Below, one piece after another: positions 8,996-18,354 of a stretch of 64,000 nt of DNA. Source of the DNA: Gemmobacter sp. (GTDB lineage Bacteria > Pseudomonadota > Alphaproteobacteria > Rhodobacterales > Rhodobacteraceae). The stretch is taken from contig NZ_JAUCBS010000009.1 in NCBI RefSeq assembly GCF_034676705.1, positions 189,686-253,685 of the forward strand. The letters are read 5' to 3'. A program made the translations under genes and the position numbers. The notes under the pieces were generated by a model that was not told where the DNA came from, searched no databases, and saw only the letters and a list, made by a program, of their open reading frames with translations. Within the stretch, counting starts at the first letter, position 1, and each line of letters begins with the position of its first letter.

Positions 8996-10324
8996 ATGGG
9001 CGCCCCCCTGCTGCATATCGACACCCCCGATACCCTGCCGGCCGAGGCCGAGGTTGTCGTCATCGGCGGCGGCATCGTCGGCACCTGCGCGGCCTATTAT
9101 CTGGCCCGGCGCGGGGTGCGGGTGGTGCTGCTGGAAAAGGGCCGGATCGGCGCCGAACAATCCAGCCGCAACTGGGGCTGGTGCCGCCAGCAGAACCGCG
9201 ATGCCCGCGAATTGCCGGTGGCCACCCGCAGCCTGGATCTGTGGCAGGCGATGGCCACCGAGATTGGCGAGGACGTGGGCTTTCGCCGCTGCGGCCTGAC
9301 CTATCTGTCCGACGACCCGGCGCAGTTGCAGACCTGGGCCGACTGGCGCGGGTTCGCCACCCGGCAGGGGGTGGAAACCCACATGCTGACCGGCGCCGAT
9401 CTGGACGCCCGCGCCGCCGCCACCGGCCGGCGGTGGGCCGGGGGCGTATGGTCGCCGCAGGACGGCACCGCCGACCCGTCGCGCGCAGCACCGATCATCG
9501 CACGCGGGGTGCAGAAGTTTGGCGGCACCGTGGTACAGATGTGCGCCGCGCGCGGGATCGAACGCAGCGCAGGCCGCGTATCGGGCGTGATCACCGAAAA
9601 GGGCACGATCCGCACTGCGCAGGTGGTGATGGCAGGGGGCGCCTGGGCCTCGTCCTTTTGCCGGCAGCAGGGCATCACCTTTCCGCAGGCCTCGATGCGG
9701 TCGTCCATCCTGGCGCTGGCGCCGGGCGATGCGGCGGCGGAGCCCGATGCGCTGTATACCCCCGAGGCGGCGGTGACCCGGCGCATGGACGGCGGCTATA
9801 CCGTGGCGATCAGCGGGCGCGGCCAGATGGACCCCACGTTCCAGACCCTGCGCTTTGGCAACCATTTCATCCCGATGTTCCTCAAGCGCCGGGGCGCGGT
9901 GACCGCCGGCACCTTGCAAGCGCTGGGATGGGGGCACGAACGCCTGCGGGGCTGGGCGCTGGACCAGCCCACGCCCATGGAACGCGCCCGCATCCTGGAC
10001 CCGAAGCCGTCGCAGGCGATCATCCAGGATACGCTGGCACGGGTGCGCAAGCTGCTGCCCGCCCTTGCGCCGCGCAAGCTTCAGGCGGCCTGGGCCGGCT
10101 ATATCGACAGCACCCCCGATGGCGTCCCGGTGATTGCCGAGGTGCCGGCCCTGCCCGGTTTCGTGCTGGCGGCAGGGTTCAGCGGCCATGGCTTCGGCAT
10201 TGGTCCCGGCGCAGGCGAGATGATTGCCGATGTGGTGATGGGCCGGCCGTCATTTGTGGACATGCAGGACTACCATCTTTCACGCTTCGCGAAATCCGCC
10301 TGGGGCAAGGTGGCCGAATTCTGA
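8996..10324 (+). CDS. DadA-type FAD-dependent oxidoreductase (DAO)
   Basis: 442-residue DAO-superfamily flavoprotein. The FAD-binding motif is GGGIVGT (about residues 24-30) with the acidic residue and glycine block LLEKGRIGAEQSSRNWGW. That SSRNWGW box is shared with D-amino-acid dehydrogenase and glycine/sarcosine oxidase relatives. The C-terminus has GFSGHGFGIGPGAGEM, the second flavin-contacting region. Start ATG 8996 has a GGAGA site; GTG 8969 is in frame but overlaps the preceding gene. It probably oxidises an amino acid or N-substituted amino acid, passing electrons to the chain or oxygen. It forms a pair with the upstream GNAT gene. Confidence 0.87.
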   Translation: MGAPLLHIDTPDTLPAEAEVVVIGGGIVGTCAAYYLARRGVRVVLLEKGRIGAEQSSRNWGWCRQQNRDARELPVATRSLDLWQAMATEIGEDVGFRRCGLTYLSDDPAQLQTWADWRGFATRQGVETHMLTGADLDARAAATGRRWAGGVWSPQDGTADPSRAAPIIARGVQKFGGTVVQMCAARGIERSAGRVSGVITEKGTIRTAQVVMAGGAWASSFCRQQGITFPQASMRSSILALAPGDAAAEPDALYTPEAAVTRRMDGGYTVAISGRGQMDPTFQTLRFGNHFIPMFLKRRGAVTAGTLQALGWGHERLRGWALDQPTPMERARILDPKPSQAIIQDTLARVRKLLPALAPRKLQAAWAGYIDSTPDGVPVIAEVPALPGFVLAAGFSGHGFGIGPGAGEMIADVVMGRPSFVDMQDYHLSRFAKSAWGKVAEF

Positions 10325-10466
10325 CGACAGCTTGATCGCCGGGGGCACGGTCCCTATAGTCGCGCCCCGTGCGAATGATGCGAACGGCCCCGCCGGACTG
10401 CGGATGCCTTGGTTCACGGGGTGGCCGAATGCCTGACGACAGATCCTTGCCCATGGCAACGCCGGA

Positions 10467-11618
10467 ATGACCGGGCGCGACTGGTTCGCCCCCGCCCGTC
10501 CGGGGTTGGTCATCGGTACCGGCCAGCGCCAGCAGAACGCCCCCGCGCTGGCCACGCTGCTGGACTGCCTGGCACGCGGCCTGCCGGTTCATGCCAGCCA
10601 GCACGGCATCCGGGCGGCGGGGCCGGACCCTGCGCCACTGCTGTGCTGCCAAAGCTCGGGGTCGGGCGGGCGGGTCAAGACGATCCGGCGCCGCCATGCC
10701 TCGTGGATCGCCAGTTTCGAGGTGACGCGGGGGGCCTTCGGCATCGGCCCGGGCGACAGCTATGCGGTGCTGGGGCAGCTGGGCCATTCGCTGTCGCTGT
10801 TCGCCACGGTCGAGGCACTGCACCTGGGCGCGCGGCTGAACGTGCTGGCCGGCGACAGCCCGCGCAGCCAGATCGGCCAGATGGCCACCACCAGCGTGAT
10901 CTATGCCACCCCGGCCCAGCTGCACCGCCTGCAACTGGCTGGCACGCCCGGCGCGCTGCCCATGGTGACCCATGTGTTCTGCGGCGGCGGCAAGCTGGAC
11001 GATGCCTGCCGCGCCGGCACCGCTGCCCTGTGCCCGAATGCCACCATCCGCGAATTCTACGGCACATCGGAAACCAGCTTCATCACGCTGGCCGACGGTG
11101 ATACGCCGCCCGGATCGGTCGGCCGGGCCTATCCGGGGGTGGATCTGCGGCTGGATCCGGCAGGGCGCATCGCGGTGGCCAGCCCCTATCTGTTCGAGGG
11201 CTATGACGAACCCGCCCTGCCCCTGCCGGCGCGGCAGGGCGATCATCTGGTGACGGGCGATATCGGCTGGCTGGATGGCGCGGGGCACCTGTTCCTGCGC
11301 GGGCGGGAAAGCCGGATGATCACCGTGGCCGACCGCAACCTGTTTCTGGAGGATGTGGAATCGGCGATGCTGGCCGCCGGCGCCGGCCTGTGTGCCGCCG
11401 TTGCGGTACCCGACCCGGCGCGCGGCCATGCGGTGGTCGCCATCGTCGAAGGGGCGGGGGATGATGCGCTGGCCGCCCGGCTGCGCCGCGCCTGCCGCGG
11501 CGCCCTGGGCGATCATGCCGCGCCGCGCCGGATCCTGTTCGTGCCGCGGCTGCCGCAGCTCGCCTCGGGCAAGGCCGATCTGGCGGCGATCACCGCCATG
11601 GTGCTGGCACGGGCATGA
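10467..11618 (+). CDS. Short AMP-dependent acyl-CoA synthetase-like protein
   Basis: 383 residues, against about 500-550 for typical acyl-CoA ligases. Recognisable are the phosphate-binding loop as SSGSGGRVK (63-71), the adenine motif FYGTSE (197-202), TGDIGWLD (263-270), the hinge RGRESRMI (278-285) and the C-terminal catalytic lysine K369 (SGKAD). About 100-150 residues usually found before the phosphate loop are missing, and the loop departs from the TSGTTGxPK consensus. All later core motifs are intact, so it may be a genuine short form rather than a pseudogene. Its stop overlaps the thiolase start by 4 bp (ATGA), indicating translational coupling. Confidence 0.8.
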   Translation: MTGRDWFAPARPGLVIGTGQRQQNAPALATLLDCLARGLPVHASQHGIRAAGPDPAPLLCCQSSGSGGRVKTIRRRHASWIASFEVTRGAFGIGPGDSYAVLGQLGHSLSLFATVEALHLGARLNVLAGDSPRSQIGQMATTSVIYATPAQLHRLQLAGTPGALPMVTHVFCGGGKLDDACRAGTAALCPNATIREFYGTSETSFITLADGDTPPGSVGRAYPGVDLRLDPAGRIAVASPYLFEGYDEPALPLPARQGDHLVTGDIGWLDGAGHLFLRGRESRMITVADRNLFLEDVESAMLAAGAGLCAAVAVPDPARGHAVVAIVEGAGDDALAARLRRACRGALGDHAAPRRILFVPRLPQLASGKADLAAITAMVLARA

Positions 11619-12721
11619 CCGGCCCCCTGATCATTGCCGCCCGCCGCAGTCCGGTGGCCCCGCGTGGTGGCGGGCTGGGCGCGCTGGCGATCCACCAGAT
11701 CGCCGCCCCGGTCATTGCCGCCCTGCTGGCCGATGCCGGGATCGGCCCGGAGGCGGTGGGCGAACTGATCCTGGGCAATGCGCTGGGGGCCGGCGGCAAC
11801 CCGGCGCGGCTGGCGGCGCTGGCGGCGGGGCTGCCCGAACGGGTGGCCGGCCTGACCATAGACCGGCAATGCTGCGGCGGGATGGATGCGGTGCTGCTGG
11901 CCCATGCCATGGTTGCCGCAGGGCTGCATGATGTGGTGATCGCGGGCGGCGCCGAAAGCTATTCCCGCCGCCCCCTGCGGCTGGCGCCCGATCCGCAGGG
12001 CGGGCCGCCGGTGCCCTATGACCAGCCGCCCTTTGCCCCCTGGCCCGACCGTGACCCCGACATGGTAGAGGCGGCCGAGGCGATTGCGGCCCGGCTTGGC
12101 ATATCGCGCGCCGAACAGGACGATTGGGCGGTGGCCAGCCACGCCCGCGCGCTGGCGGCCGCCCCCCGGCTGGCGGCGGAAATCGTGCCCATGGCCGGGC
12201 TGGCGGCCGACAGTTTCGCCCGCGCCCTGACCCTGCGCCTGTGCGCCCGCGCCCCGGTGCTGGCGGGCAGCGTGACGGCCGCCAACACCGCCGTTGCCGC
12301 CGATGGCGCGGCGTTCTGTCTGGTGGTGTCCGGCCGCATCGCCCGCCATCGCCCCGCGCTGCGCCTGCTGGCCGGGGCGACGGTGGGTGCCGATCCGGCG
12401 CTGCCCGGGCTGGCGCCGGTGCCGGCCATCCGCCAGGTGCTGGACCGTGCCGGTCTGGTGCCCGGCGCGCTGGACGTGGTCGAGATGATGGAGGCCTTTG
12501 CCGTGCAGGCCATCGGCTGCCTGCGGCTGACGGGCCTGCCGCCGGCAGCCGTCAACCCGGGCGGCGGGGCGCTGGCGCGAGGGCACCCGGTGGGGGCCTC
12601 GGGCGCGATCAACCTGGTGCGGCTGTTCCACGACTTGCGGGCACCCGGCCAGCACGGCCTGGCGGCGATTGCCGCCGCCGGGGGGCTGGGCACCGCGCTG
12701 GCGGTGCAGCGGGTGGGCTAA
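11615..12721 (+). CDS. Thiolase-family protein with altered active site
   Basis: 368 residues with the two-domain thiolase fold. The acyl-accepting cysteine is present (C86 in DRQCCGGMDA) and so is the histidine (H324 in ARGHPVGASG). Two other catalytic elements are changed. The NEAF loop reads MMEAFA, with Met292 instead of Asn. The C-terminal CxGGG motif reads AAAGGLG, with Ala353 where the general acid/base cysteine belongs. Normal acetyl-CoA C-acetyltransferase chemistry is therefore doubtful; a condensing or acyl-transfer variant, or a decaying gene, is possible. It is coupled to the acyl-CoA synthetase-like gene upstream, suggesting an acyl-CoA substrate. Confidence 0.85.
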   Translation: MTGPLIIAARRSPVAPRGGGLGALAIHQIAAPVIAALLADAGIGPEAVGELILGNALGAGGNPARLAALAAGLPERVAGLTIDRQCCGGMDAVLLAHAMVAAGLHDVVIAGGAESYSRRPLRLAPDPQGGPPVPYDQPPFAPWPDRDPDMVEAAEAIAARLGISRAEQDDWAVASHARALAAAPRLAAEIVPMAGLAADSFARALTLRLCARAPVLAGSVTAANTAVAADGAAFCLVVSGRIARHRPALRLLAGATVGADPALPGLAPVPAIRQVLDRAGLVPGALDVVEMMEAFAVQAIGCLRLTGLPPAAVNPGGGALARGHPVGASGAINLVRLFHDLRAPGQHGLAAIAAAGGLGTALAVQRVG

Positions 12722-12723
12722 GC

Positions 12724-12740
12724 GGCAGGCACTTTTCCGC
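12724..12740 (+). promoter_or_regulatory. GGCAG-N3-CTT motif, copy 2
   Basis: GGCAGGCACTTTTCCGC, directly after the thiolase stop and 52 bp before the membrane-protein start, in the same orientation. One base longer than the other copies, so the weakest of the close matches. Confidence 0.3.
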
Positions 12741-12792
12741 TGCGGGCTTCGGCCCTAGTGTGGCGTGCAGGGGCAGGCATCGGGGCATTGCG

Positions 12793-14043
12793 ATGATGGA
12801 GGATCAGTTCTTCCGGCTGGGCGTGGCGCTGGCCATCGGGTTGCTGGTCGGGCTGGAACGCGGCTGGCGCGCGCGCGAGGAGGCAGAGGGCAGCCGCACC
12901 GCCGGGCTGCGCACCTTTGGGCTGTTCGGCCTGCTGGGTGGCATATTCGCCATGCTGGCGGCCGAAATGGCCTCGCCGCTGGTCTTTGCCGCCGGCCTGC
13001 TGGGGGTGGCCGCACTGTTTGGCACCTACCAGTTCCACGAAGGGCGCCATGGCGGCAATTACAGCGTGACCGGCACGGTGGCGGGCATGGGGGTGTTCGG
13101 GCTGGGGGGCCTGGCGGTCAGCGGCGATATCCGCGTGGCCGCCGCCGGGGCCGCCGCGCTGGCCGCCATCCTTGCCAGCCGCGAGCTGCTGCACACCACC
13201 CTGCGCCGGATCAGCTGGATTGAACTGCGCTCGGCGCTGGTGCTGGCGGTGATGACAACGATCATCCTGCCGCTGCTGCCCGACCGCACGCTGGACCCCT
13301 GGGGCGGGCTGAACCTGCGCGAGATCTGGTTCTTTACCGTGCTGATCGCGACGATTTCCTTTGCCGGCTATATCGCGGTGCGGCTGCTGGGGCCGGCGCG
13401 GGGGTTGCTGGTCAGCGCGCTGGCGGGGGCGCTGGCCTCGTCCACGGCGGTCACTGTGGCGCTGGCGCGCATGGCGAACGACACGGCGCAGGTGCGCCCG
13501 CTGGTGGGGGCGGCGGCGCTGGCGGGCATGGTGTCGCTGCTGCGGGTGCTGGTGGTGGTCACGCTGCTGCGCCACCAGATCCTGCCCCATGTTGCCGGAC
13601 CCGCGCTGTGCGCGGCGGCCATTCTGGGGCTGGCCGGGCTGGCGCTGCTGCTGCGCAGCCCCGATGCGCAGCACCCGCAGGACACCCTGCGCAACCCGTT
13701 CGAGCTGCGCGCCCTGCTGGTCTTTGCCGCGCTGTTCGCCGGGCTGTCGGTGGTGAACGCGGCGCTTGCCGGGCGGTTCGGCGGATCGGGCCTGACGGTC
13801 ACCTCGGCCCTGTCGGGGATGTTCGACGTGGATGTGGCGGTGCTGGGCGCGCTGCGGGCCGATGCGCAGCTGGCCGGGTTGCCGATGATCGGGGCGGCGA
13901 TCCTGACCGCGCTGGCGGCCAATGCCATCGGCCGGATCGCGCTGGCGGTGCTGGCCGGGCCGGCGCGGTTCTGGCTGCCGCTGCTGGGCTGCACGGCACT
14001 GGCCGCCGCCGGAGGGGCGGCGGTCCTGGTGCTGGCGGGGTAG
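12793..14043 (+). CDS. MgtC/SapB and DUF4010 domain membrane protein
   Basis: 416 residues, almost entirely hydrophobic, with about 11-12 predicted membrane helices. The N-terminus has the MgtC-type signature LAIGLLVGLERGW (about 11-23) followed by AGLRTFGLFGLLGG, and the remainder matches the DUF4010 domain (SSTAVTVALARMA and SALSGMFDVDVAVL blocks). It acts in the inner membrane; a role in metal or small-molecule homeostasis is suspected for the family but not established. ATG 12793 is chosen because it gives the standard N-terminus; upstream in-frame sequence is antisense to the thiolase. Convergent with the dehydrogenase gene (15-bp gap). Confidence 0.85.
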   Translation: MMEDQFFRLGVALAIGLLVGLERGWRAREEAEGSRTAGLRTFGLFGLLGGIFAMLAAEMASPLVFAAGLLGVAALFGTYQFHEGRHGGNYSVTGTVAGMGVFGLGGLAVSGDIRVAAAGAAALAAILASRELLHTTLRRISWIELRSALVLAVMTTIILPLLPDRTLDPWGGLNLREIWFFTVLIATISFAGYIAVRLLGPARGLLVSALAGALASSTAVTVALARMANDTAQVRPLVGAAALAGMVSLLRVLVVVTLLRHQILPHVAGPALCAAAILGLAGLALLLRSPDAQHPQDTLRNPFELRALLVFAALFAGLSVVNAALAGRFGGSGLTVTSALSGMFDVDVAVLGALRADAQLAGLPMIGAAILTALAANAIGRIALAVLAGPARFWLPLLGCTALAAAGGAAVLVLAG

Positions 14044-14058
14044 TTCCCGCCAGGCCGG

Positions 14059-15102
14059 TCAGCCCAGATGGGCCAGCACCGCTGCCGTGATCGCCCCGGT
14101 CGTGTCCTTGCCCGGCACGGTGCCGATGCCCGATGCCGTCGCCCCCTCGATCGCCGCCATGACGCGGGCGGCGGCGGCGGTTTCGCCCAGGTGATCCAGC
14201 ATCATCGCGCCCGACCAGATCGTGGCGATGGGGTTGGCAATGCCCAGATGCGCGATGTCGGGGGCAGATCCATGCACGGGTTCGAACATCGACGGCGCCG
14301 AACGGTCGGGGTTGATGTTGGCCGAGGCGGCATAGCCCAAGCCCCCCTGAATCGCCGCGCCCAGATCGGTCAGGATATCGCCGAACAGGTTCGAGGCGAC
14401 GACCACATCCAGGCTTTCGGGCGCCATCACCATCCGCGCCGCCATGGCGTCGATGTGATAGCGGCTGACCTGAACATCGGGGTATTCGGCGGCCAGACGG
14501 TCGGTCATTTCATCCCAGAACACCATGGAATATTTCTGCGCATTGGATTTCGTCACCGAGGCCAGCTTGCCCCGCCGCTTGCGCGCCTGCTCAAAGCCAA
14601 AGCGCAGGATGCGTTCCACCCCGGCGCGGGTGAAGATGGAGGTTTCCACCGCCACCTCGTCGGCCGTGCCCTGATGCACGCGGCCACCAGCACCTGAATA
14701 TTCGCCTTCGGTATTCTCGCGGATGCACAGGATGTCGAACCCTTCGGCGCGCAGGGGGCCGGTGACGCCGGGCAACAGGCGGTGCGGGCGGATATTGGCA
14801 TATTGCACAAATGCCTTGCGGATCGGCAGCAACAGCCCATGCAGCGAGACGGAATCCGGCACCGTCGCCGGCCAGCCGACCGCGCCCAGCAGGATGGCGT
14901 CAAAGCCGCGCAGGGTTTCGATGCCGTCTTCGGGCATCATGCGGCCGGTTTTCACCCAGGTTTCGCAGGACCAGTCGAACCATGCCCCCTCCAGCACCGC
15001 ACCTTCCAGCGCGGTGGCGCGGGTCAGCACCTCCCATGCGGCGCGGGTAACGTCGGTGCCGATTCCGTCGCCGGGAATCACGGCAATGCGATGGGGGGCC
15101 AT
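14059..15102 (-). CDS. Tartrate/D-malate dehydrogenase-type beta-decarboxylating dehydrogenase
   Basis: 347-residue NAD-dependent enzyme of the isopropylmalate/isocitrate dehydrogenase family. The nearest group is tartrate dehydrogenase/D-malate dehydrogenase, judged by the NTEGEYSGAGGRVH segment. Other landmarks are VIPGDGIG at the N-terminus, the DAMAARMV helix and SNLFGDILTDLGAA with the metal-binding aspartates. The predicted reaction is oxidation and decarboxylation of a 2-hydroxy-dicarboxylate using a divalent metal. Start ATG 15102 follows AGGAGA. It is divergent from the aldehyde dehydrogenase gene with a 163-bp shared control region. Confidence 0.87.
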   Translation of the reverse strand: MAPHRIAVIPGDGIGTDVTRAAWEVLTRATALEGAVLEGAWFDWSCETWVKTGRMMPEDGIETLRGFDAILLGAVGWPATVPDSVSLHGLLLPIRKAFVQYANIRPHRLLPGVTGPLRAEGFDILCIRENTEGEYSGAGGRVHQGTADEVAVETSIFTRAGVERILRFGFEQARKRRGKLASVTKSNAQKYSMVFWDEMTDRLAAEYPDVQVSRYHIDAMAARMVMAPESLDVVVASNLFGDILTDLGAAIQGGLGYAASANINPDRSAPSMFEPVHGSAPDIAHLGIANPIATIWSGAMMLDHLGETAAAARVMAAIEGATASGIGTVPGKDTTGAITAAVLAHLG

Positions 15103-15265
15103 GGCGGTCTCCTGATTGGGTTCGGGCCAGCATCGCAGGGATTGGCGCGATATGCTGCCGTCCTTGGCGCTATTGCGGCAGGACATGCCATGGCGCCGGC
15201 CAGAACCGCAGGAAGATGCGCCCCGGATCGCGCAGTCTGATCCCGACACAGCAAAGGGATGCCCC

Positions 15266-16720
15266 ATGCACGGACTGGCCGATACCGATCTTTTCCGCGA
15301 CACCTGCCTGATCGGCGGCCAGTGGCGGGCAGCCGCTGACGGGGCGACGATTGCGGTGCTGAACCCGGCGACGGGGGCGGAACTGGGCCGCGTGCCCGAT
15401 TGCACCGCCGCCGATACCAGCGCCGCCATTGCCGCCGCCGAAACCGCCCTGCCCGCGTGGAAGGCCCGCACGGCCGCCGACCGCGCCGCCCTGCTGGACC
15501 GCTGGTTCGCGCTGGTGGCCCAGCATGCCGATGATCTGGCCCGCCTGCTGACGCTGGAACAGGGCAAGCCGCTGGCCGAGGCGCGGGGCGAAATCGCCTA
15601 TGGCAATTCCTTCATCAAATGGTTCGCCGAGGAAGCGCGGCGGATCGGCGGGTCCACCATCCCCTCGCCCACGGCGAACCGCCGGATTCTGGTGCTGAAA
15701 GAGGCGGTCGGGGTCTGCGCCATCATCACGCCGTGGAACTTTCCCAACGCCATGATCACCCGCAAGGTGGCGCCCGCGCTGGCGGCCGGCTGCACGGTAG
15801 TGATCAAGCCGTCGGATTTCACCCCCTATTCCGCGCTGGCGCTGGCGGTGCTGGCCGAACGCGCCGGAATCCCTGCCGGGGTGATCAACGTGCTGACCGG
15901 CCTGCCGCAGGCGATCGGCGCCGAACTGACCGCCAGCCCGGTGGTGCGCAAGCTGTCGTTCACCGGATCCACCCGCATCGGCGCGCTGCTGATGGAACAA
16001 TGCGCCCCCACCTTGAAACGGCTCTCGCTGGAACTGGGCGGCAATGCGCCGTTCATCGTGTTCGACGATGCCGATCTGGATCTGGCGGTCGAAGGCGCCA
16101 TCCAGTCCAAGTTCCGCAATGGCGGGCAGACCTGCGTCTGCGCCAACCGGATTCTGGTGCAGGACGGCGTGTACGAGGCCTTTGCCACCCGCCTTGCCGC
16201 CCGTGTCAGCGCCATGCAGGTGGGCGACGGGCTGGCGCAGGGCACCGACATCGGCCCGATGATCAACGCCGCCGCGGTGGACAAGATCAACCGCCATGTC
16301 GCCGATGCGCTGGCCAAGGGCGCCAGCCTGATGTCCGGCGCAGCCCCCGGCCCGGATGGCGCGCAATACGTCACCCCCGTGGTCCTGCGCGATGCCACCA
16401 CCGCGATGCAGCTGGCGACCGAGGAAACATTCGGCCCCGTCGCCCCGCTGTTCCGCTTTGAAACCGAGGAACAGGCGGTGGCGATGGCGAACGATACCCC
16501 CTTTGGCCTGGCCGCCTATTTCTACACCCGCGATCTGGCCCGCGCCTTCCGTGTGGGCGAGGCGCTGGAATCGGGCATGGTCGGGCTGAACACTGGCCTG
16601 ATTTCCACCGAGGTGGCGCCCTTTGGCGGCGTCAAGCAATCGGGCCTTGGCCGCGAAGGGTCGCAGCTGGGGATCGAGGAGTATCTGGAAGTGAAAACGT
16701 TCCATATTGGCGGCCTGTAG
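15266..16720 (+). CDS. gabD: NAD(P)-dependent succinate-semialdehyde dehydrogenase-like (GabD family)
   Basis: 484-residue aldehyde dehydrogenase. Catalytic residues are visible: N158 (TPWNFP), K181 (VIKPSD), E257 (LELGGN) and the nucleophile C290 (GGQTCVCANR). The NGGQTCVCANR segment and the N-terminal LIGGQW are typical of succinate- and glutarate-semialdehyde dehydrogenases. This fits oxidation of a 4- or 5-carbon semialdehyde produced by aminotransferases or amine oxidases in 4-aminobutyrate, polyamine or lysine catabolism. The ATG at 15266 follows AAAGGG. A strong terminator follows the stop. Confidence 0.85.
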   Translation: MHGLADTDLFRDTCLIGGQWRAAADGATIAVLNPATGAELGRVPDCTAADTSAAIAAAETALPAWKARTAADRAALLDRWFALVAQHADDLARLLTLEQGKPLAEARGEIAYGNSFIKWFAEEARRIGGSTIPSPTANRRILVLKEAVGVCAIITPWNFPNAMITRKVAPALAAGCTVVIKPSDFTPYSALALAVLAERAGIPAGVINVLTGLPQAIGAELTASPVVRKLSFTGSTRIGALLMEQCAPTLKRLSLELGGNAPFIVFDDADLDLAVEGAIQSKFRNGGQTCVCANRILVQDGVYEAFATRLAARVSAMQVGDGLAQGTDIGPMINAAAVDKINRHVADALAKGASLMSGAAPGPDGAQYVTPVVLRDATTAMQLATEETFGPVAPLFRFETEEQAVAMANDTPFGLAAYFYTRDLARAFRVGEALESGMVGLNTGLISTEVAPFGGVKQSGLGREGSQLGIEEYLEVKTFHIGGL

Positions 16721-16750
16721 CCGCCGGGGCGGGCGCTCCCCCTGCCGGGA

Positions 16751-16786
16751 AAAAGGGCCCGGGGTCACCCCCCGGGCCCTTTTTTC
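16751..16786. terminator. Rho-independent terminator, probably bidirectional
   Basis: A 10-bp stem (GGGCCCGGGG opposite CCCCGGGCCC) with a short loop is followed by TTTTTT on the plus strand and preceded by AAAAA, which forms a T-run on the minus strand. It sits between the two convergent aldehyde dehydrogenase genes and would stop transcription from both sides. Confidence 0.85.
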
Positions 16787-16788
16787 CG

Positions 16789-18252
16789 TTACAGGCCGAT
16801 CAGCACCGATTTCTGCCGCCGGTTCGCCAGATAGGCCGCGCGGCCCAGATCCTTGCCAAGCCCGGACGATTTGTAGCCCCCCGTCGGCAGGATATGGTCC
16901 AGCGACCGGTTATAGCGGTTGACCCAGACCGTCCCCGATTCAATCGCCCGCGTCACCCGCACCGCGCGCGACAGATCGCGGGTGAACACCCCGGCGCACA
17001 GGCCATAGGTGGGGTGGCTGGCCAGGGCGATCGCCTCATCCTCAGAGGCAAAGGTCTGCACGGTCAGGACGGGGCCAAAGATTTCCTCGGTGACGGCGGG
17101 CGAGGTTTCGGTGACGCCCGACAGGATGGTCGGGCGGTAATAGAACCCCGGCCGGTCGAACCGTTCCGCCCCGCACACCACATCCGCCCCCTGGGCAACG
17201 GCGGCCTGCACGATGCTGTCGATCCGGTCCAGCTGCCGGGCCGAGATGATGGGGGAAAACGGCGTGCCGCCCTGCCAGGTCGTGCCGGGCTCCAGCGCGG
17301 CCATGGCGGCGGCGATGCGGCCCACCAGCGCATCGGCCACGCTTTCATGCACCAGCAGGCGCGAGCCCGACACGCAGGCCTGCCCGGCGTTCGAGGTGAT
17401 GCCCGCCGCCACGCAGCGCCCGGCAAGGTCCAGATCGGCATCGGCAAACACCAGTTGCGGCGACTTGCCGCCCAGTTCCAGCGTCATCGGCTTGATGCCA
17501 TGGCGGGCGATATTGGCCATGATCGCCTGCCCCGCCCCGGTCGATCCGGTAAAGCTGACCTTGGCAATGTCGGGGTGCCCGGTGATGGCGTTGCCGGTGA
17601 CCGGCCCGTTGCCCAGCACCACGTTCACCAGCCCGGCCGGCAGGCCGGCGCGTTCGGCCAGTTCCACCATGAACAGGGTGGAAAACGGCGTCATTTCCGA
17701 CGGTTTCAGCACCACGGCATTGCCGGCGGCCAGCGCCGGCCCCAGCTTCCAGGCCGCCATGGAAATCGGAAAGTTCCAGGGCGCGATGGCCCCCACCACG
17801 CCATAGGGTTCCGACAGGATCATGCCCAGCGATCCGTCATCGGTCGGCACCACATCGCCACCTTCCTTGTCGGCGAATTCGGCGAAGAACCGGATCTGTT
17901 CGGCCGAAATGGCAATGTCGCCGGCCGCCGCCGCATCGACGGGGCGGGTAGAGGCCACAGCCTCCAGCCGGGCCAGCCGGGGCGCCTCGGCCAGCATCAG
18001 ATCGGCCCAGGCGTGCAGCACCTTCAGCCGGTCGCGCGGGCGGATGCCGGCCCAGTTGCTGGATTTCAGCGCGGCACGGGCGGTCTGCACCGCCTCGTCC
18101 ACCAGGGCGGCATCGGCCACCGGGCAATCGGCAAAGCCCGCGCCATCGCTGGGGCGGGTCAGCGCCAGTTCGCCGGCCGCCGCGCGATAGCGCCCGCCGA
18201 TGTAGTGGCCCTGGGGCAGCGAGATGTCATCGGGGGCAAAGCGCAGGGTCAT
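16789..18252 (-). CDS. NAD(P)-dependent aldehyde dehydrogenase
   Basis: 487-residue aldehyde dehydrogenase of the betaine-/aminoaldehyde dehydrogenase-like branch. Key residues are N160 (APWNFP), K183 (LKPSE), E259 (LELGGK) and nucleophile C293 (NAGQACVSGSR). The C-terminal WVNRYN and GGYKSSGLGKDLG blocks are normal. It likely oxidises an aldehyde arising from amine or amino-acid breakdown. It is transcribed leftwards from the control region at 18253-18494, which contains a GGCAG-N3-CTT element oriented towards this gene. About 35% identical in style to the GabD-like neighbour but a distinct subfamily. Confidence 0.87.
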   Translation of the reverse strand: MTLRFAPDDISLPQGHYIGGRYRAAAGELALTRPSDGAGFADCPVADAALVDEAVQTARAALKSSNWAGIRPRDRLKVLHAWADLMLAEAPRLARLEAVASTRPVDAAAAGDIAISAEQIRFFAEFADKEGGDVVPTDDGSLGMILSEPYGVVGAIAPWNFPISMAAWKLGPALAAGNAVVLKPSEMTPFSTLFMVELAERAGLPAGLVNVVLGNGPVTGNAITGHPDIAKVSFTGSTGAGQAIMANIARHGIKPMTLELGGKSPQLVFADADLDLAGRCVAAGITSNAGQACVSGSRLLVHESVADALVGRIAAAMAALEPGTTWQGGTPFSPIISARQLDRIDSIVQAAVAQGADVVCGAERFDRPGFYYRPTILSGVTETSPAVTEEIFGPVLTVQTFASEDEAIALASHPTYGLCAGVFTRDLSRAVRVTRAIESGTVWVNRYNRSLDHILPTGGYKSSGLGKDLGRAAYLANRRQKSVLIGL

Positions 18253-18354
18253 GGCAGGTTCCTTCCTATCGGGGCAGTCTAGCAGGGGCGGCGGCAGGGC
18301 GCAGGGCGGCGGCGGGGGGGCGTGGCAGAACCGGCTGCTTTCCTGCCCCGCCCT

